DNA of 27,495 nt. Source: Victivallales bacterium. Lineage in GTDB: Bacteria > Verrucomicrobiota > Lentisphaeria > Victivallales > JAADHT01. Position numbers and translations under genes: made by a program. The notes below the pieces were generated by a model that saw only the letters and a list, made by a program, of their open reading frames with translations, searched no databases and had not been told where the DNA came from. This document shows, one piece after another, positions 1 to 9,021 of this stretch (the first letter of the stretch is position 1; each line of letters opens with the position of its first letter). Location: assembly GCA_016930955.1 (NCBI GenBank), contig JAFGFR010000134.1, forward strand, positions 1 through 27,495, read 5' to 3'.

Positions 1-2636
1 CGAGGGCCTTCAGTGGCTACTTCGAGGTGTTGTCGGCTCTCGACATCGGGGCTGTAAACATACATGACGCGGTCAAGATTCCGAATCCCGACCTCGGGAG
101 GGACACTCCATGGGGAAGCAAGGAAGGCAATTTTTTGACGACCACTCCAGGCAGATGCATCTTCAACGAGATCTGGGACGACAGGCTCGGGTTCTTCAAC
201 GATGTCGCGAACAAAAAACGTCTCGGGTCACTTGTCAGCGACTCTTACCTGCATGTCGGCAAGGAGACGACTGTCAAGCATCTTGACGCCCTGAAAGATA
301 TGGGCTATAAATATGCCACGACCGCAGGGTTCTCCATTTCCATCTCGGACATGAATATCCCCGAAAGCAAGCAACAGCATATCGCCTTGGCCAGGAAGGA
401 GATCGAGCTTATCCAAGCGCAGTTCGACAGCGGCACCCTGACTGACGGGGAAAGGCACAACAAGATAATAGACATCTGGACTCAGACCAGCAACAAGGTC
501 GCGAATGATCTGTTTAAGATTCTCGACACATCGGGTGGGGATGAGATTAATCCCGTTTTCGCCATGCTTGACTCCGGTGCAAGAGGAAGCCGCGACCAGA
601 TACGCCAGCTTGCTGGGATGAGGGGCCTCATGGCCAAGCCCTCCGGCGACATCATCGAAAGACCAATACTTTCTAACTTCAGAGAGGGACTTTCCGTGCT
701 CGAGTACTTTATCAGCTCCCACGGGGCCAGGAAGGGTCTCGCGGACACAGCCCTGAAGACAGCCGACTCGGGCTATATGACAAGGAAGCTCGTGGACGTT
801 GCACAGGATTTAATCTGCAAAGAGGAGGACTGCGGGACCGTCAAGGGCATCTGGGTCAGCAATATCGTCGAGGGGGACGAGGAGATCGTCTCCATAAAAG
901 AGCGTGTCGTCGGGAGGTTCAGCGCCAGCGACATCCGCGACCCGCTGTCCAACAAAGGTGATCTGATCATCACGGCAAACCAAGAGATCACCAGCTCGGT
1001 CGCAGATATCCTCATTGACCGCGGGATCAACAAGGTTTTCGTGCGTTCTGTGCTGACATGCGACACGGAACACGGTATCTGCATCAAGTGCTACGGCAGG
1101 AATCTCGCCTCCGACCAGCTAGCGGAAATCGGCGATGCCCTAGGAATCATCGCCGCACAGTCCATAGGCGAACCAGGTACTCAGCTGACCATGAGGACCT
1201 TCCATATCGGAGGCACAGCCTCCTCCACCTACAGGAGACCAAATATTCAGGCAAGAAACCCCGGCATCATAGAATTTGTCGGGGCAAGGACAGTGACAAA
1301 CGAGGCTGGAGAGACAGTCGTCGTCAACAAAAACGCTGTCGTGGTCGTAAAGGATGACAAGGGCAACGAACTTGACAGGTACGACATTCCCGCAGGCTCC
1401 ATCCTCGACAAGCTTCCCGACGAAAGGGTCAAGGAGAACGCTCGCATCGCCCACTGGGATCCCTACAACGTCCCGATAATCTCCGAGGCCTCCGGGAAGG
1501 TGGTATTCCGAGACCTTATAGAGGGGATTACACTCAACCGCGAAAAGAAAAAGGGCGGGCATGACGAGATCACAGTCATGGAGCACCGCGAGGATTTGCA
1601 TCCCCAGGTCGTCATCTTGGACAAGAGTGGCGCCATATCTGCCCACTACAGCCTGCCGGCGAGCGCATACCTCATGATCGAGGAAAACTCCCAGATCAAA
1701 TCCGGAGCAGTTATTGCAAGGATGCCCAGGCAGACCGCAAAGAACAAGGATATCACTGGGGGGCTCCCCAGAGTCGCCGAACTTTTCGAGGCACGTATGC
1801 CGAAGGATGCCGCAGAGATCGCCAGGATAGACGGAGTAGTGGAACTTGGGAAGGTCAGCCGGGGGAGAAGGCAGATTGTCATTAAGGATCCGGAGAACAA
1901 TCAGGTCGAGGAGCATCTGGTCCCCGCCAACAAGCACCTTTCCGTTGGGAAGGACGACGTTGTGAAAAAAGGCCAGAAGCTGACAGAGGGCTCTGTGGTC
2001 TTGCAGGAGCTCCTGGACATCTGCGGCCCGCAGGTTCTCCAGGAGTACCTCGTCAACGAAGTCCAGATGGTATATCGCGCCCAGGGTGTCGAGATAAACG
2101 ACAAGCATATCGAGGTCATTGTACGCCAGATGCTGCAAAAGGTGCGCATCTCAGACCCGGGCGACTCAAAATACCTCCCAGGGGAGCAGGTTGACAAGCA
2201 GGGTTTCCTCAAGGACAACCAAGAGATCGTCGCCAATGGAGGGAAGCCGGCCGAGGCGGAGCCTGTGCTTTTGGGCATCACAAAGGCCTCTCTGGAAACA
2301 GACAGTTTCATCTCTGCTGCATCCTTTCAGGACACGACAAGAATCCTCACCGACGCGGCGACCTTGGGCAAGGTTGACAAGCTGACAGGTTTCAAGGAGA
2401 ACGTCATCACTGGCCATCTCATACCGGCCGGCACCGGCACCGATGAGATGCGCGCTGTAAAATTCAAGAAGCTTGGCATCGAGATCGAGCCTGAAGAGCC
2501 CGAGTTCCACGTCTCCGAAGGGCCTTCCCCGACAGCGGAGCAGTCGGCAAGCATTGATGCAATGAAAGGCATGCTCGACATCGGCGAAGAAGGTGTTTCC
2601 GAGGACGACGGCGAGGTGGAGGGCGATGACTTATGA
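1..2636 (+). CDS. rpoC: RNA polymerase beta' subunit, C-terminal part (5' truncated by window)
   Basis: This is the 3' portion of the gene for the catalytic beta' subunit of RNA polymerase. The frame is open from base 3, so the start codon and roughly the first third or more of the protein (including the NADFDGD active site) lie upstream. The visible part holds the bridge-helix and trigger-loop region (SGARGSRDQIRQLAGMRG, then ARKGLADTALKTADSGY). The second zinc site follows, with one Cys in EEDCGT and three in CDTEHGICIKCYGR. Next come GDALGIIAAQSIGEPGTQLT and a beta'-type C-terminus. The last residues form an acidic tail (EDDGEVEGDDL). It precedes rpsL by 122 bases. Family assignment is certain; only the start is missing. 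Confidence 0.98.
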   Translation, partial: RAFSGYFEVLSALDIGAVNIHDAVKIPNPDLGRDTPWGSKEGNFLTTTPGRCIFNEIWDDRLGFFNDVANKKRLGSLVSDSYLHVGKETTVKHLDALKDMGYKYATTAGFSISISDMNIPESKQQHIALARKEIELIQAQFDSGTLTDGERHNKIIDIWTQTSNKVANDLFKILDTSGGDEINPVFAMLDSGARGSRDQIRQLAGMRGLMAKPSGDIIERPILSNFREGLSVLEYFISSHGARKGLADTALKTADSGYMTRKLVDVAQDLICKEEDCGTVKGIWVSNIVEGDEEIVSIKERVVGRFSASDIRDPLSNKGDLIITANQEITSSVADILIDRGINKVFVRSVLTCDTEHGICIKCYGRNLASDQLAEIGDALGIIAAQSIGEPGTQLTMRTFHIGGTASSTYRRPNIQARNPGIIEFVGARTVTNEAGETVVVNKNAVVVVKDDKGNELDRYDIPAGSILDKLPDERVKENARIAHWDPYNVPIISEASGKVVFRDLIEGITLNREKKKGGHDEITVMEHREDLHPQVVILDKSGAISAHYSLPASAYLMIEENSQIKSGAVIARMPRQTAKNKDITGGLPRVAELFEARMPKDAAEIARIDGVVELGKVSRGRRQIVIKDPENNQVEEHLVPANKHLSVGKDDVVKKGQKLTEGSVVLQELLDICGPQVLQEYLVNEVQMVYRAQGVEINDKHIEVIVRQMLQKVRISDPGDSKYLPGEQVDKQGFLKDNQEIVANGGKPAEAEPVLLGITKASLETDSFISAASFQDTTRILTDAATLGKVDKLTGFKENVITGHLIPAGTGTDEMRAVKFKKLGIEIEPEEPEFHVSEGPSPTAEQSASIDAMKGMLDIGEEGVSEDDGEVEGDDL

Positions 2637-2712
2637 CGCACCACACCATTTTTTTCGCCTTTTTTCATTTTCGGCTTGTATTGCCCGCAACCGAAGATAC
2701 CGTATGTGCCCG

Positions 2713-2740
2713 TTTGGGTCTGTGTCAATAGGTTTAATAT
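2713..2740 (+). promoter_or_regulatory. weak candidate sigma70-type promoter before rpsL
   Basis: The 122-base rpoC-rpsL spacer is T-rich. It holds a poor -35 (TTTGGG, 2713-2718) and a reasonable -10 (TAATAT, 2735-2740) with a 16-base spacer, 18 bases before the rpsL start. The spacing is plausible but the -35 is weak, so read-through from rpoC is equally possible. Confidence 0.25.
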
Positions 2741-2758
2741 TTTTTTCAGGACATTGAT

Positions 2759-3127
2759 ATGCCTACGATCAACCAGTTGGTGAAGCAAGGAAGGAAGAGC
2801 AAGGTCGCCAAAAGCAAGGCGCGTGCGTTGGCTAATTGCCCGCAGAGGCGCGGCGTTTGCTTGCAGGTTACAACGAGGACCCCTAAAAAGCCCAATTCCG
2901 CACTGCGAAAGATCGCAAGAGTGCGTTTGACGAACGGCGAGGAAGTCACTGCATATATCGGCGGTGAGGGGCACAACCTGCAGGAGCACTCGGTGGTGCT
3001 TGTCAGGGGCGGTCGTATCCGGGATCTCCCTGGCGTGCGTTACCACGTGGTCCGGGGTGCGCTCGACAGCCTTGGCGTTAACGGCAGAAAGCAAGGACGA
3101 TCGAAGTACGGGGCAAAAAAAGCCTAG
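2759..3127 (+). CDS. rpsL: 30S ribosomal protein S12
   Basis: S12 sits in the decoding centre of the small subunit and helps control translational accuracy. The 122-residue product starts PTINQLVKQGR and has the conserved TPKKPNSALRK loop (residues 41-51) and the GGEGHNLQEHSV and LPGVRYH segments, full length for the family. The ATG at 2759 follows an AGGA seven bases upstream. Lys43, the classic streptomycin-related residue, is present. Position 88, usually Lys, is Arg here (codon CGG, 3020-3022, in GGRIRDLPG). K88R is a known streptomycin-resistance substitution in Mycobacterium tuberculosis rpsL; whether it has that effect here is inference. rpsG and fusA follow, the classic str-operon order. 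Confidence 0.98.
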   Translation: MPTINQLVKQGRKSKVAKSKARALANCPQRRGVCLQVTTRTPKKPNSALRKIARVRLTNGEEVTAYIGGEGHNLQEHSVVLVRGGRIRDLPGVRYHVVRGALDSLGVNGRKQGRSKYGAKKA

Positions 3128-3136
3128 CTCAGGCTT
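3120..3136 (+). other. small hairpin overlapping the rpsL stop codon
   Basis: AAGCCT (3120-3125) and AGGCTT (3131-3136) can pair around a five-base loop and are followed by TGATTTTC. The hairpin spans the rpsL stop codon. The stem is short and the T-run modest, so it could be a weak attenuator, an RNA-processing site or chance. Confidence 0.25.
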
Positions 3137-3227
3137 GATTTTCTTCCCTGCTGCGGTTTTCAACTGTCGACCCCTCATGGTGTCGGCAGTTTTGTTGTTG
3201 AACATATATTAATTCAGGTTAAAAACT

Positions 3228-3698
3228 ATGAGAAGACGAAAAGCGGTAAAAAGACAGCTTACTCCTGATGTCAAATACAACAGCGAGCTGGTGGCCAGGT
3301 TGATAAACACAATCATGAGCAAGGGCAAGAAATCCACTGCGCAGCACATAGTCTACAGCGCCTTCGACATCGTGAAGACGAAAAAGAAGGAATTGGAGCC
3401 TTTAGAGGTCTTCCTGCAGGCGCTCGAGAATGTCAAGCCGAGGCTCGAGGTCAAAAGCAGACGTGTCGGGGGGGCGACATATCAGGTCCCCATAGAAATC
3501 GATACCGAGAGACAGGTCGCGCTCGCTCTGAGATGGTTAAAGGACTTCTCCAGAAGCAAGAAGGGGCAGCCTATGAAGGACGCATTGGCCTCAGAGCTTC
3601 TCGACGCCTTCGAGAACACAGGCTCGTCTGTCAAGAAAAAAGAGGACACCCATAAGATGGCGCAGGCGAACAAGGCTTTCGCCCATTACCGCTGGTAG
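3228..3698 (+). CDS. rpsG: 30S ribosomal protein S7
   Basis: S7 nucleates assembly of the small-subunit head by binding the 3' domain of 16S rRNA. The 156-residue product has the typical start (RRRKAVKR), the LINTIMSKGKKS segment, the RVGGATYQVP beta-hairpin motif and the HKMAQANKAFAHYRW C-terminus. The length matches the family. It lies 100 bases after rpsL and 33 bases before fusA. The ribosome-binding site is weak: a CAGG about ten bases before the ATG. Confidence 0.98.
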   Translation: MRRRKAVKRQLTPDVKYNSELVARLINTIMSKGKKSTAQHIVYSAFDIVKTKKKELEPLEVFLQALENVKPRLEVKSRRVGGATYQVPIEIDTERQVALALRWLKDFSRSKKGQPMKDALASELLDAFENTGSSVKKKEDTHKMAQANKAFAHYRW

Positions 3699-3731
3699 CA
3701 CCACATACCGCGCCGCCGGAGTTTCAAAACC

Positions 3732-5846
3732 ATGACCCCAATCGATCACAGCCAGGAATACAAAGAGTCTCCCGGGAGGGTTGTTCCTCTCGCGAATGTC
3801 CGCAACATCGGGATCATGGCACACATCGATGCCGGAAAGACAACCGTGTCGGAGAGAATACTCTTCTACACAGGGGTCAACTACAAGCTTGGCGAAGTCC
3901 ATGAGGGCACGGCAACCATGGACTGGATGATACAAGAGCAGGAGAGGGGCATAACAATCACCTCCGCCGCCACCACATGCTTCTGGAGCGACCACCGCAT
4001 AAACCTTATTGACACACCAGGGCACGTGGACTTCACCGCCGAGGTGGAGCGCTCTCTGAGAGTGCTGGACTCTGCAGTCGCCGTTTTTTGTTCGGTAGGT
4101 GGGGTGCAGCCCCAGTCCGAGACCGTATGGCGGCAAGCGAAAAAATACAACGTCCCGACAATTGCCTTCGTCAACAAGATGGACAGGACCGGCGCGGATT
4201 TCCATTCCGTCCTAGCCCAGATCAGGAACAAGCTCGGAGCAAATGCCGTGGCATTGCAGCTCCCGATCGGCGAAGAGGCCGGTTTTTGCGGAGTGATCGA
4301 TGTCGTCGAGGGTAAGGCAAAATACTTCGACGAAGACGACACCGGCTCGAAGGTAAGGGTCGCAGACATCCCAGACGATAGAGCCGATGAGGTCGCGGAA
4401 GCAAAAAAACGCCTTATTGAATGCTTGGCGGAAGTGGATGACCTTACTCTGGGGCTCTTTCTGGAAGACAAGATGCCTGACACCGCCTTCATCAAAGGTG
4501 CGATCAGACGCGCCGTCGTCTCCGGGCAGGTCACTCCGGTCCTCTGTGGCAGCGCATTGAAAAACAAGGGCATCCAGCCCCTCCTCGACGCTGTCGTGTC
4601 ATTCGCCCCATCACCTGTTGATGTCTGGGATGTCGGGGGGATAGACCCAAAGACTGAAAAACCCATGATAAGGCATGTCGGCGACTACCAGCCCTTCTCT
4701 GCGCTTGCCTTCAAGATAATGGCCGACCCCTTCGTCGGCAAGCTCACATTCTTCAGAGTATATTCCGGGACAGTTTCAAAAGGAATGGCGGTCTACAATC
4801 CCCGTACAGGCAAGTCGGAGAGACTAGGGAGAATCCTTCAGATGCACGCCAACTACAGGGAGGAGAGGGATGCCGTTTTCAGTGGCGATATCGCCGCCGC
4901 TGTCGGACTTAAGAATGTCACGACAGGCGATACGATCTGTACGCAAAACAATCCCATAGTGCTCGAATCCATGCAGTTCCCCGATCCCGTCATATCCGTG
5001 GCTGTCGAGCCGAGGACATCCTCAGACAGGGACAAGCTCTATTCCGCTTTGGGATCGCTTTCCGAGGAGGATCCGACCTTCTCGATAAGAACCGACGAAG
5101 AGACGGGGCAGACTATCATATCCGGCATGGGAGAGCTCCATCTGGAAATCATCACCGACCGGGTATTGAGGGAGTTCAAGGTCGAGGCCAGCACCGGCCG
5201 GCCCCAGGTCTCCTACAGGGAAGCCCTTAACCAGCCCGCCGATGCCAACACCAAATTTGTCAGGCAGAGCGGAGGGCATGGCCAGTACGGGCATGTCATA
5301 ATTAGGGTAACACCGAAAGAGAGGGGTGCCGGCATTACTGTCGAGAACAAGGTCGTCGGAGGCAACATACCCAAAGAATATATCAAGCCTATTGAAAAAG
5401 GCATCAGGGAGGCCGCAAAGACAGGGGTGCTCAACGGTTCCGCGGTCGTGGATTTCCATGTGGATATCATTGACGGATCATACCATCCGGTCGACTCGTC
5501 GGAGATGGCTTTCAAAGTCGCCGGCTCCATGGCGTTCAAAGAAGCCGCAAAAAAAGCCGGGATCTCCATCTTGGAGCCCATCATGGATCTCGATATCACA
5601 ACCCCCGAAGAGCACATGGGCGACGTGATTGGAGACATCACGAGCAGAAGGGGCATAGTCAGGGAGGTGGACACCCAGTCCAAGATCACCAGGGTCATGG
5701 CAAGGGCTCCTCTGGCCGAGTTGTTCGGTTATGCCACCGCCCTGCGCTCTCTCACAAGAGGCAGAGCCGCGTACTCGATGGAACCTGCGTTCTTCGAAAA
5801 GGTTCCCGTTAGCATACAAAAGAAAATCCTACAGAAAGAGGCATAA
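3732..5846 (+). CDS. fusA: elongation factor G
   Basis: EF-G is the GTPase that drives translocation on the ribosome. The 704-residue product has all G motifs: AHIDAGKTT (30-38), RGITITSAAT (about 72-81), DTPGH (94-98), NKMD (148-151) and the GSALKNKG G5 element. Domains II-V follow, including GMGELHLEI and the SGGHGQYG loop. The amino end carries about 20 extra residues before the conserved NIGIMAHIDAGKT core. It starts after a GGAG ten bases upstream. rpsJ begins three bases after its stop, so the two are almost certainly co-transcribed. No tuf gene follows, unlike the enterobacterial str operon. Confidence 0.98.
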   Translation: MTPIDHSQEYKESPGRVVPLANVRNIGIMAHIDAGKTTVSERILFYTGVNYKLGEVHEGTATMDWMIQEQERGITITSAATTCFWSDHRINLIDTPGHVDFTAEVERSLRVLDSAVAVFCSVGGVQPQSETVWRQAKKYNVPTIAFVNKMDRTGADFHSVLAQIRNKLGANAVALQLPIGEEAGFCGVIDVVEGKAKYFDEDDTGSKVRVADIPDDRADEVAEAKKRLIECLAEVDDLTLGLFLEDKMPDTAFIKGAIRRAVVSGQVTPVLCGSALKNKGIQPLLDAVVSFAPSPVDVWDVGGIDPKTEKPMIRHVGDYQPFSALAFKIMADPFVGKLTFFRVYSGTVSKGMAVYNPRTGKSERLGRILQMHANYREERDAVFSGDIAAAVGLKNVTTGDTICTQNNPIVLESMQFPDPVISVAVEPRTSSDRDKLYSALGSLSEEDPTFSIRTDEETGQTIISGMGELHLEIITDRVLREFKVEASTGRPQVSYREALNQPADANTKFVRQSGGHGQYGHVIIRVTPKERGAGITVENKVVGGNIPKEYIKPIEKGIREAAKTGVLNGSAVVDFHVDIIDGSYHPVDSSEMAFKVAGSMAFKEAAKKAGISILEPIMDLDITTPEEHMGDVIGDITSRRGIVREVDTQSKITRVMARAPLAELFGYATALRSLTRGRAAYSMEPAFFEKVPVSIQKKILQKEA

Positions 5847-5849
5847 AAA

Positions 5850-6179
5850 ATGAGCGCTACGGCACAACAGGAGAAACAGTACATCAGAATCCGTCTCCAG
5901 GCATACGACCACAGGATTCTCGACCACTCGGTGCAGGAGATCGTGAAGACTGTCAGGCGCACCGGAGCCGTTCTGGCGGGACCCATCCCGCTACCGACTA
6001 AAATCGAGAAAATCACCGTCAACAGGTCGCCTCACGTCAACAAGAAGTCCATGGAGCAGTTCGAGACCCGAACCCACAAACGGCTGCTCGATATTCTCAA
6101 CCCGACTTCGAAAACAGTGGACGAGCTCAAGAAGCTCAATCTGCCGGCAGGGGTTTTCATCAGCATCAAGATAAGCTAG
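5850..6179 (+). CDS. rpsJ: 30S ribosomal protein S10
   Basis: S10 is a small-subunit head protein that also acts as NusE in transcription antitermination. The 109-residue product contains IRIRLQAYDHRILDHS, the GPIPLPTK loop and the RSPHVNKKSMEQFETRTHKR segment, with a short extra amino-terminal tail (SATAQQEKQ). The start is three bases after the fusA stop. Its GAGG ribosome-binding site lies inside the end of fusA, which points to translational coupling. It links the str block to the S10-type block. Confidence 0.97.
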   Translation: MSATAQQEKQYIRIRLQAYDHRILDHSVQEIVKTVRRTGAVLAGPIPLPTKIEKITVNRSPHVNKKSMEQFETRTHKRLLDILNPTSKTVDELKKLNLPAGVFISIKIS

Positions 6180-6238
6180 AGAGAGTCTTTCGGTTTTAAA
6201 CTATAACAACAGGAACGCCGCTGCCAACAAGGATATTT

Positions 6239-6255
6239 TGCCGGGAACTCCGGCA
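6239..6255 (+). other. hairpin in the rplC leader
   Basis: In the 100-base rpsJ-rplC spacer, TGCCGG (6239-6244) and CCGGCA (6250-6255) pair around a five-base loop, 24 bases before the rplC start. Ribosomal-protein operons are often autoregulated through leader structures, but nothing here identifies the ligand. It may be incidental. Confidence 0.3.
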
Positions 6256-6279
6256 GGCATGCGTTCGGGAGGTCAAATT

Positions 6280-6912
6280 ATGAAGGCTTTGATCGCCAGG
6301 AAGCTGGGCATGACCCAGGTCTATGACGAAAGGAGCCGGCTTGTGCCAGTCACTGTGCTTCAAGCCGGCCCGTGCACTGTGATCGAGAAGAAAACCGTGG
6401 AGAAGCACGGCTATTATGCTTTGCAGCTGGGATTTGGAAGGAAAAAAGCGAAGAACGTCAGCAAGGCTGTCAGGGGCCATGTCAAAGCTGCCGGCCTGGA
6501 GGACACTCCCCCGGCAACAATCATGGAGTTCAGGTCCGACAAGGACTCCGATCTTCAGGTTGGTGCTGCCATGGATGCCTCGATATTCTCGGCGGGAGAC
6601 TTTGTCGATGCCTCCGGAACGATGAAGGGCAGAGGTTTCCAAGGTGTGGTAAAGAGGCATAATTTTGCCGGGGGAAGATACAGCCATGGCGGCGGATGGA
6701 AAAGGAAACCGGGTTCAATAGGACAGTGCGAGTTCCCTGGAAGGGTTGACAGAGGGAAGAAGCTGCCCGGGCACATGGGAAATGTCAGGAGAACTGTCCA
6801 GAATCTGCAGATCGTCAAGGTCTCCCCGGAAAACAACGTCATCATGCTGAAGGGTGCTGTCCCGGGGCCGGTCGGCGGAGATGTCTTCATCAGGGCCGCC
6901 ATTAAAAAATGA
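6280..6912 (+). CDS. rplC: 50S ribosomal protein L3
   Basis: L3 is one of the first proteins to bind 23S rRNA and reaches toward the peptidyl-transferase centre. The start chosen is the ATG at 6280, because it follows a strong GGGAGGT seven bases upstream and gives the standard MKALIARKLGMTQ opening. The TTG further upstream (6238) has no such site. The 210-residue product carries GRGFQGVVKRHNF, a GSIGQ segment with the central loop, and KLPGHMGN. It is part of the rpsJ-rplC-rplD-rplW-rplB-rpsS order. Confidence 0.97.
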   Translation: MKALIARKLGMTQVYDERSRLVPVTVLQAGPCTVIEKKTVEKHGYYALQLGFGRKKAKNVSKAVRGHVKAAGLEDTPPATIMEFRSDKDSDLQVGAAMDASIFSAGDFVDASGTMKGRGFQGVVKRHNFAGGRYSHGGGWKRKPGSIGQCEFPGRVDRGKKLPGHMGNVRRTVQNLQIVKVSPENNVIMLKGAVPGPVGGDVFIRAAIKK

Positions 6913-6943
6913 CTCTCATTCTTAGATTACACAGGTGATAATC

Positions 6944-7570
6944 ATGTCAGAAAAGATCAGGATAGTCGGTTGTGACGGTGAGCCTTTGGGCGATTTTGCC
7001 GTTGACAAGGGATGTATTGAGGCCGAGAAAGGCACACAAGCCGTACATAGCGTAGTTGTCGCCTATCTCGCCGGACTCAGAGCCGGCACGGCTTGCACGA
7101 AAACCCGCTCCGAAGTCCGCGGGGGAAAAAGGAAGCCTTACCGCCAGAAGGGCACAGGTCGTGCAAGATCGGGAGCCGCAAACAGCCCGATATGGACAGG
7201 TGGCGGCGTAGTGTTCGGACCCAGACCCAGAAGCTTCGCCAAGCAGGTCAACAAGAAAGTGCGCAAACTGGCCATCAGGAAAGCCTTTTCCGAGAAGCTA
7301 ATGGAGGGAGCCGTCATCATCCTCGACAAGTTCGAGCTGGTGGACAACAAGACCAGAAATGCTGCTGCTTTGATTGCAAAGCTGAACCTTACGGGAACCG
7401 TGACGGTTGTGGTCGATGAGTTCAGCGAGAATGCTGTCAGGGCCACGGCAAACATCAAAGAACTGTCTCTCGTCAAAGCGTGCTCCCTCAACGTTTACCA
7501 GATTCTGCACACCCGGAATCTAGTGTTTACAAGGAAATCCGTCGAACTTTTTATTGAAAGAATCAAATAG
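6944..7570 (+). CDS. rplD: 50S ribosomal protein L4
   Basis: L4 is an assembly protein whose extended loop lines the peptide exit tunnel. The product (208 residues from ATG 6944) contains the loop TRSEVRGGKRKPYRQKGTGR and the GGGVVFGPRPR motif. The start at 6944 is chosen because the upstream GTG at 6935 is itself part of the AGGTGA ribosome-binding site. In Escherichia coli L4 autoregulates the S10 operon; whether that applies here is not visible. Confidence 0.97.
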   Translation: MSEKIRIVGCDGEPLGDFAVDKGCIEAEKGTQAVHSVVVAYLAGLRAGTACTKTRSEVRGGKRKPYRQKGTGRARSGAANSPIWTGGGVVFGPRPRSFAKQVNKKVRKLAIRKAFSEKLMEGAVIILDKFELVDNKTRNAAALIAKLNLTGTVTVVVDEFSENAVRATANIKELSLVKACSLNVYQILHTRNLVFTRKSVELFIERIK

Positions 7571-7612
7571 CTGTAGCGCGGCGGGCCGATCCCGTCACAG
7601 GAGGTTGAATTT

Positions 7613-7888
7613 ATGAAAAATCCATTCGCGATAGTCCAGACTCTCATGATAACCGAGAGAAGCATGGAGATGAAGGACGGGAACAAGTATATTTTCAAAG
7701 TGGCGCGGGATGCGACCAAGTTCGACATCCGCGATGCCGTGGAAAGCATCTACGAGGTCAAGGTGGGCTCTGTCAACGTGATGAATCGCACAGGGAAGAA
7801 AAAACGCGTCGGTAAATCGCTAGGGCGTAGACCCAATTGGAAAAAAGCCGTCGTGACTCTCTCCGATGGCTCGATAGACATCATCTGA
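7613..7888 (+). CDS. rplW: 50S ribosomal protein L23
   Basis: L23 sits at the tunnel exit and docks trigger factor and the signal recognition particle. The 91-residue product has the typical opening (ITERSMEMKDGNKYIFKV), a KFDIRDAVESIYEVKV segment and a basic loop GKKKRVGKSLGRRPNWKKA. A strong AGGAGG lies just upstream of the ATG at 7613. The length is normal. Confidence 0.97.
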   Translation: MKNPFAIVQTLMITERSMEMKDGNKYIFKVARDATKFDIRDAVESIYEVKVGSVNVMNRTGKKKRVGKSLGRRPNWKKAVVTLSDGSIDII

Positions 7889-7911
7889 AAAAATTTCACG
7901 AGGTATAGATT

Positions 7912-8739
7912 ATGGCTGTAAAGAAATACAATCCAACGTCCCCGGCCAAAAGGGGCATGAACGTCTCCGACTTTGCCGAGATCACCTCCTCATCCCCGGA
8001 AAAGAAGCTTACCAGAGGGAAAAACAGCACTGGTGGACGGAACAACAAAGGACGGATCACCACTCGCTTCAGAGGCGGCGGCGCAAAAAGATGTCATCGC
8101 GTCATTGACTTCAAGAGGGATAAGGATGGAATAAATGCAACCGTCAAAACCATAGAGTACGATCCTAACAGGTCTGCGAATATCGCACTCGTCGCCTACT
8201 CCGACGGGGAGAAAAGATACATACTGGCACCTCTGGGCTTGAAGGTCGGTGACAGCGTCATGAGCGGCAAGGATGCAGAGATCAAGACTGGGAACACGCT
8301 GCCCCTAAAGCAGATACCCCTAGGCTTGAATGTCCACAACATCGAGATGCGTCCCGGCAGCGGCGCGAAGCTTGTTCGAGCGGCTGGACAGGTCGCGGTG
8401 CTCCGTGCACGCGAGGGAAACCATGTCCAGGTCAAACTGCCGAGCGGGGAAGTCAGGATGATCAACGCTGACTGCAGAGCCTCAATCGGGCAGGTCGGGA
8501 ATGTGGACTCCATGCAGGTCAAGCTCGGATCGGCAGGTAGAAAAAGGCACCTCGGCAAGAGACCTCACGTCAGAGGTGTGGCCATGAACCCTGTCGACCA
8601 CCCGATGGGCGGCGGCGAGGGCCGCACAAGTGGAGGCGGTCATCCACAGTCGCCTTGGGGTCAGCTCGCCAAAGGCAAGAGAACACGCAAAAAACATAAG
8701 TCTTCAAGCAGATTTATTATTGAACGGAGGAAAAAATAA
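7912..8739 (+). CDS. rplB: 50S ribosomal protein L2
   Basis: L2 supports subunit association and peptidyl-transferase function. The 275-residue product has GRNNKGRITTRFRGGGAKR near residues 43-61 and the C-terminal MNPVDHPMGGGEGRTSGG stretch. The His of DHP, matching the functionally important His229 of E. coli L2, is kept. The next His of the common DHPHGGG form is Met here. Its stop overlaps the rpsS start by one base (TAATG), with the rpsS ribosome-binding site GGAGG inside the end of rplB. Confidence 0.98.
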   Translation: MAVKKYNPTSPAKRGMNVSDFAEITSSSPEKKLTRGKNSTGGRNNKGRITTRFRGGGAKRCHRVIDFKRDKDGINATVKTIEYDPNRSANIALVAYSDGEKRYILAPLGLKVGDSVMSGKDAEIKTGNTLPLKQIPLGLNVHNIEMRPGSGAKLVRAAGQVAVLRAREGNHVQVKLPSGEVRMINADCRASIGQVGNVDSMQVKLGSAGRKRHLGKRPHVRGVAMNPVDHPMGGGEGRTSGGGHPQSPWGQLAKGKRTRKKHKSSSRFIIERRKK

Positions 8740-9008
8740 TGTCCAGATCTGTCAAAAAAGGGCCTTTTGTTGACCAGCATCTGCTCAAGAAGGTGGAGGA
8801 GATGAACAAGAGCGGAATGAAGCGCCCGATAAAGACATGGTCCAGAAGGTCTATGATCACCCCGGATTTCGTCGGCCATACATTCAACGTCCATAATGGG
8901 AAGACCTTCGCAAATGTCTTCGTGACCGAAAACATGGTCGGTCACAAGCTCGGTGAATTCGCGCTCACCAGACACTTCAAACTACACGGTGTCATAAGCG
9001 GGAAATAA
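8739..9008 (+). CDS. rpsS: 30S ribosomal protein S19
   Basis: S19 forms a head complex with S13 near the A and P sites. The 89-residue product has the family signature SRSVKKGPFVDQHLLKK, the RPIKTWSRRSMI segment and GHKLGEFALTRHFKLHG. It is translationally coupled to rplB through a one-base stop/start overlap. It is the last gene of this ribosomal run. The usual next genes (rplV, rpsC, rplP, rpmC, rpsQ) are absent and a terminator follows 13 bases later. Confidence 0.98.
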   Translation: MSRSVKKGPFVDQHLLKKVEEMNKSGMKRPIKTWSRRSMITPDFVGHTFNVHNGKTFANVFVTENMVGHKLGEFALTRHFKLHGVISGK

Positions 9009-9021
9009 CACCCCAAATAAT

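Noticed and set aside
1140..2138. 332-codon minus-strand open frame inside rpoC
   Set aside because: Antisense shadow of a clearly real, highly conserved gene.
2621..2667. Possible terminator after rpoC (GGCGA/TCGCC before a T-run)
   Set aside because: Only a five-base stem with a very large loop; more likely just a T-rich spacer.
2327..3205. 292-codon minus-strand open frame over rpoC end and rpsL
   Set aside because: Runs antisense across two conserved genes and shows no motif.
8605..8607. Met in place of the second His of DHPHGGG in L2
   Set aside because: The functionally important DHP His is kept and the Met form occurs in other bacterial groups, so it is not remarkable.
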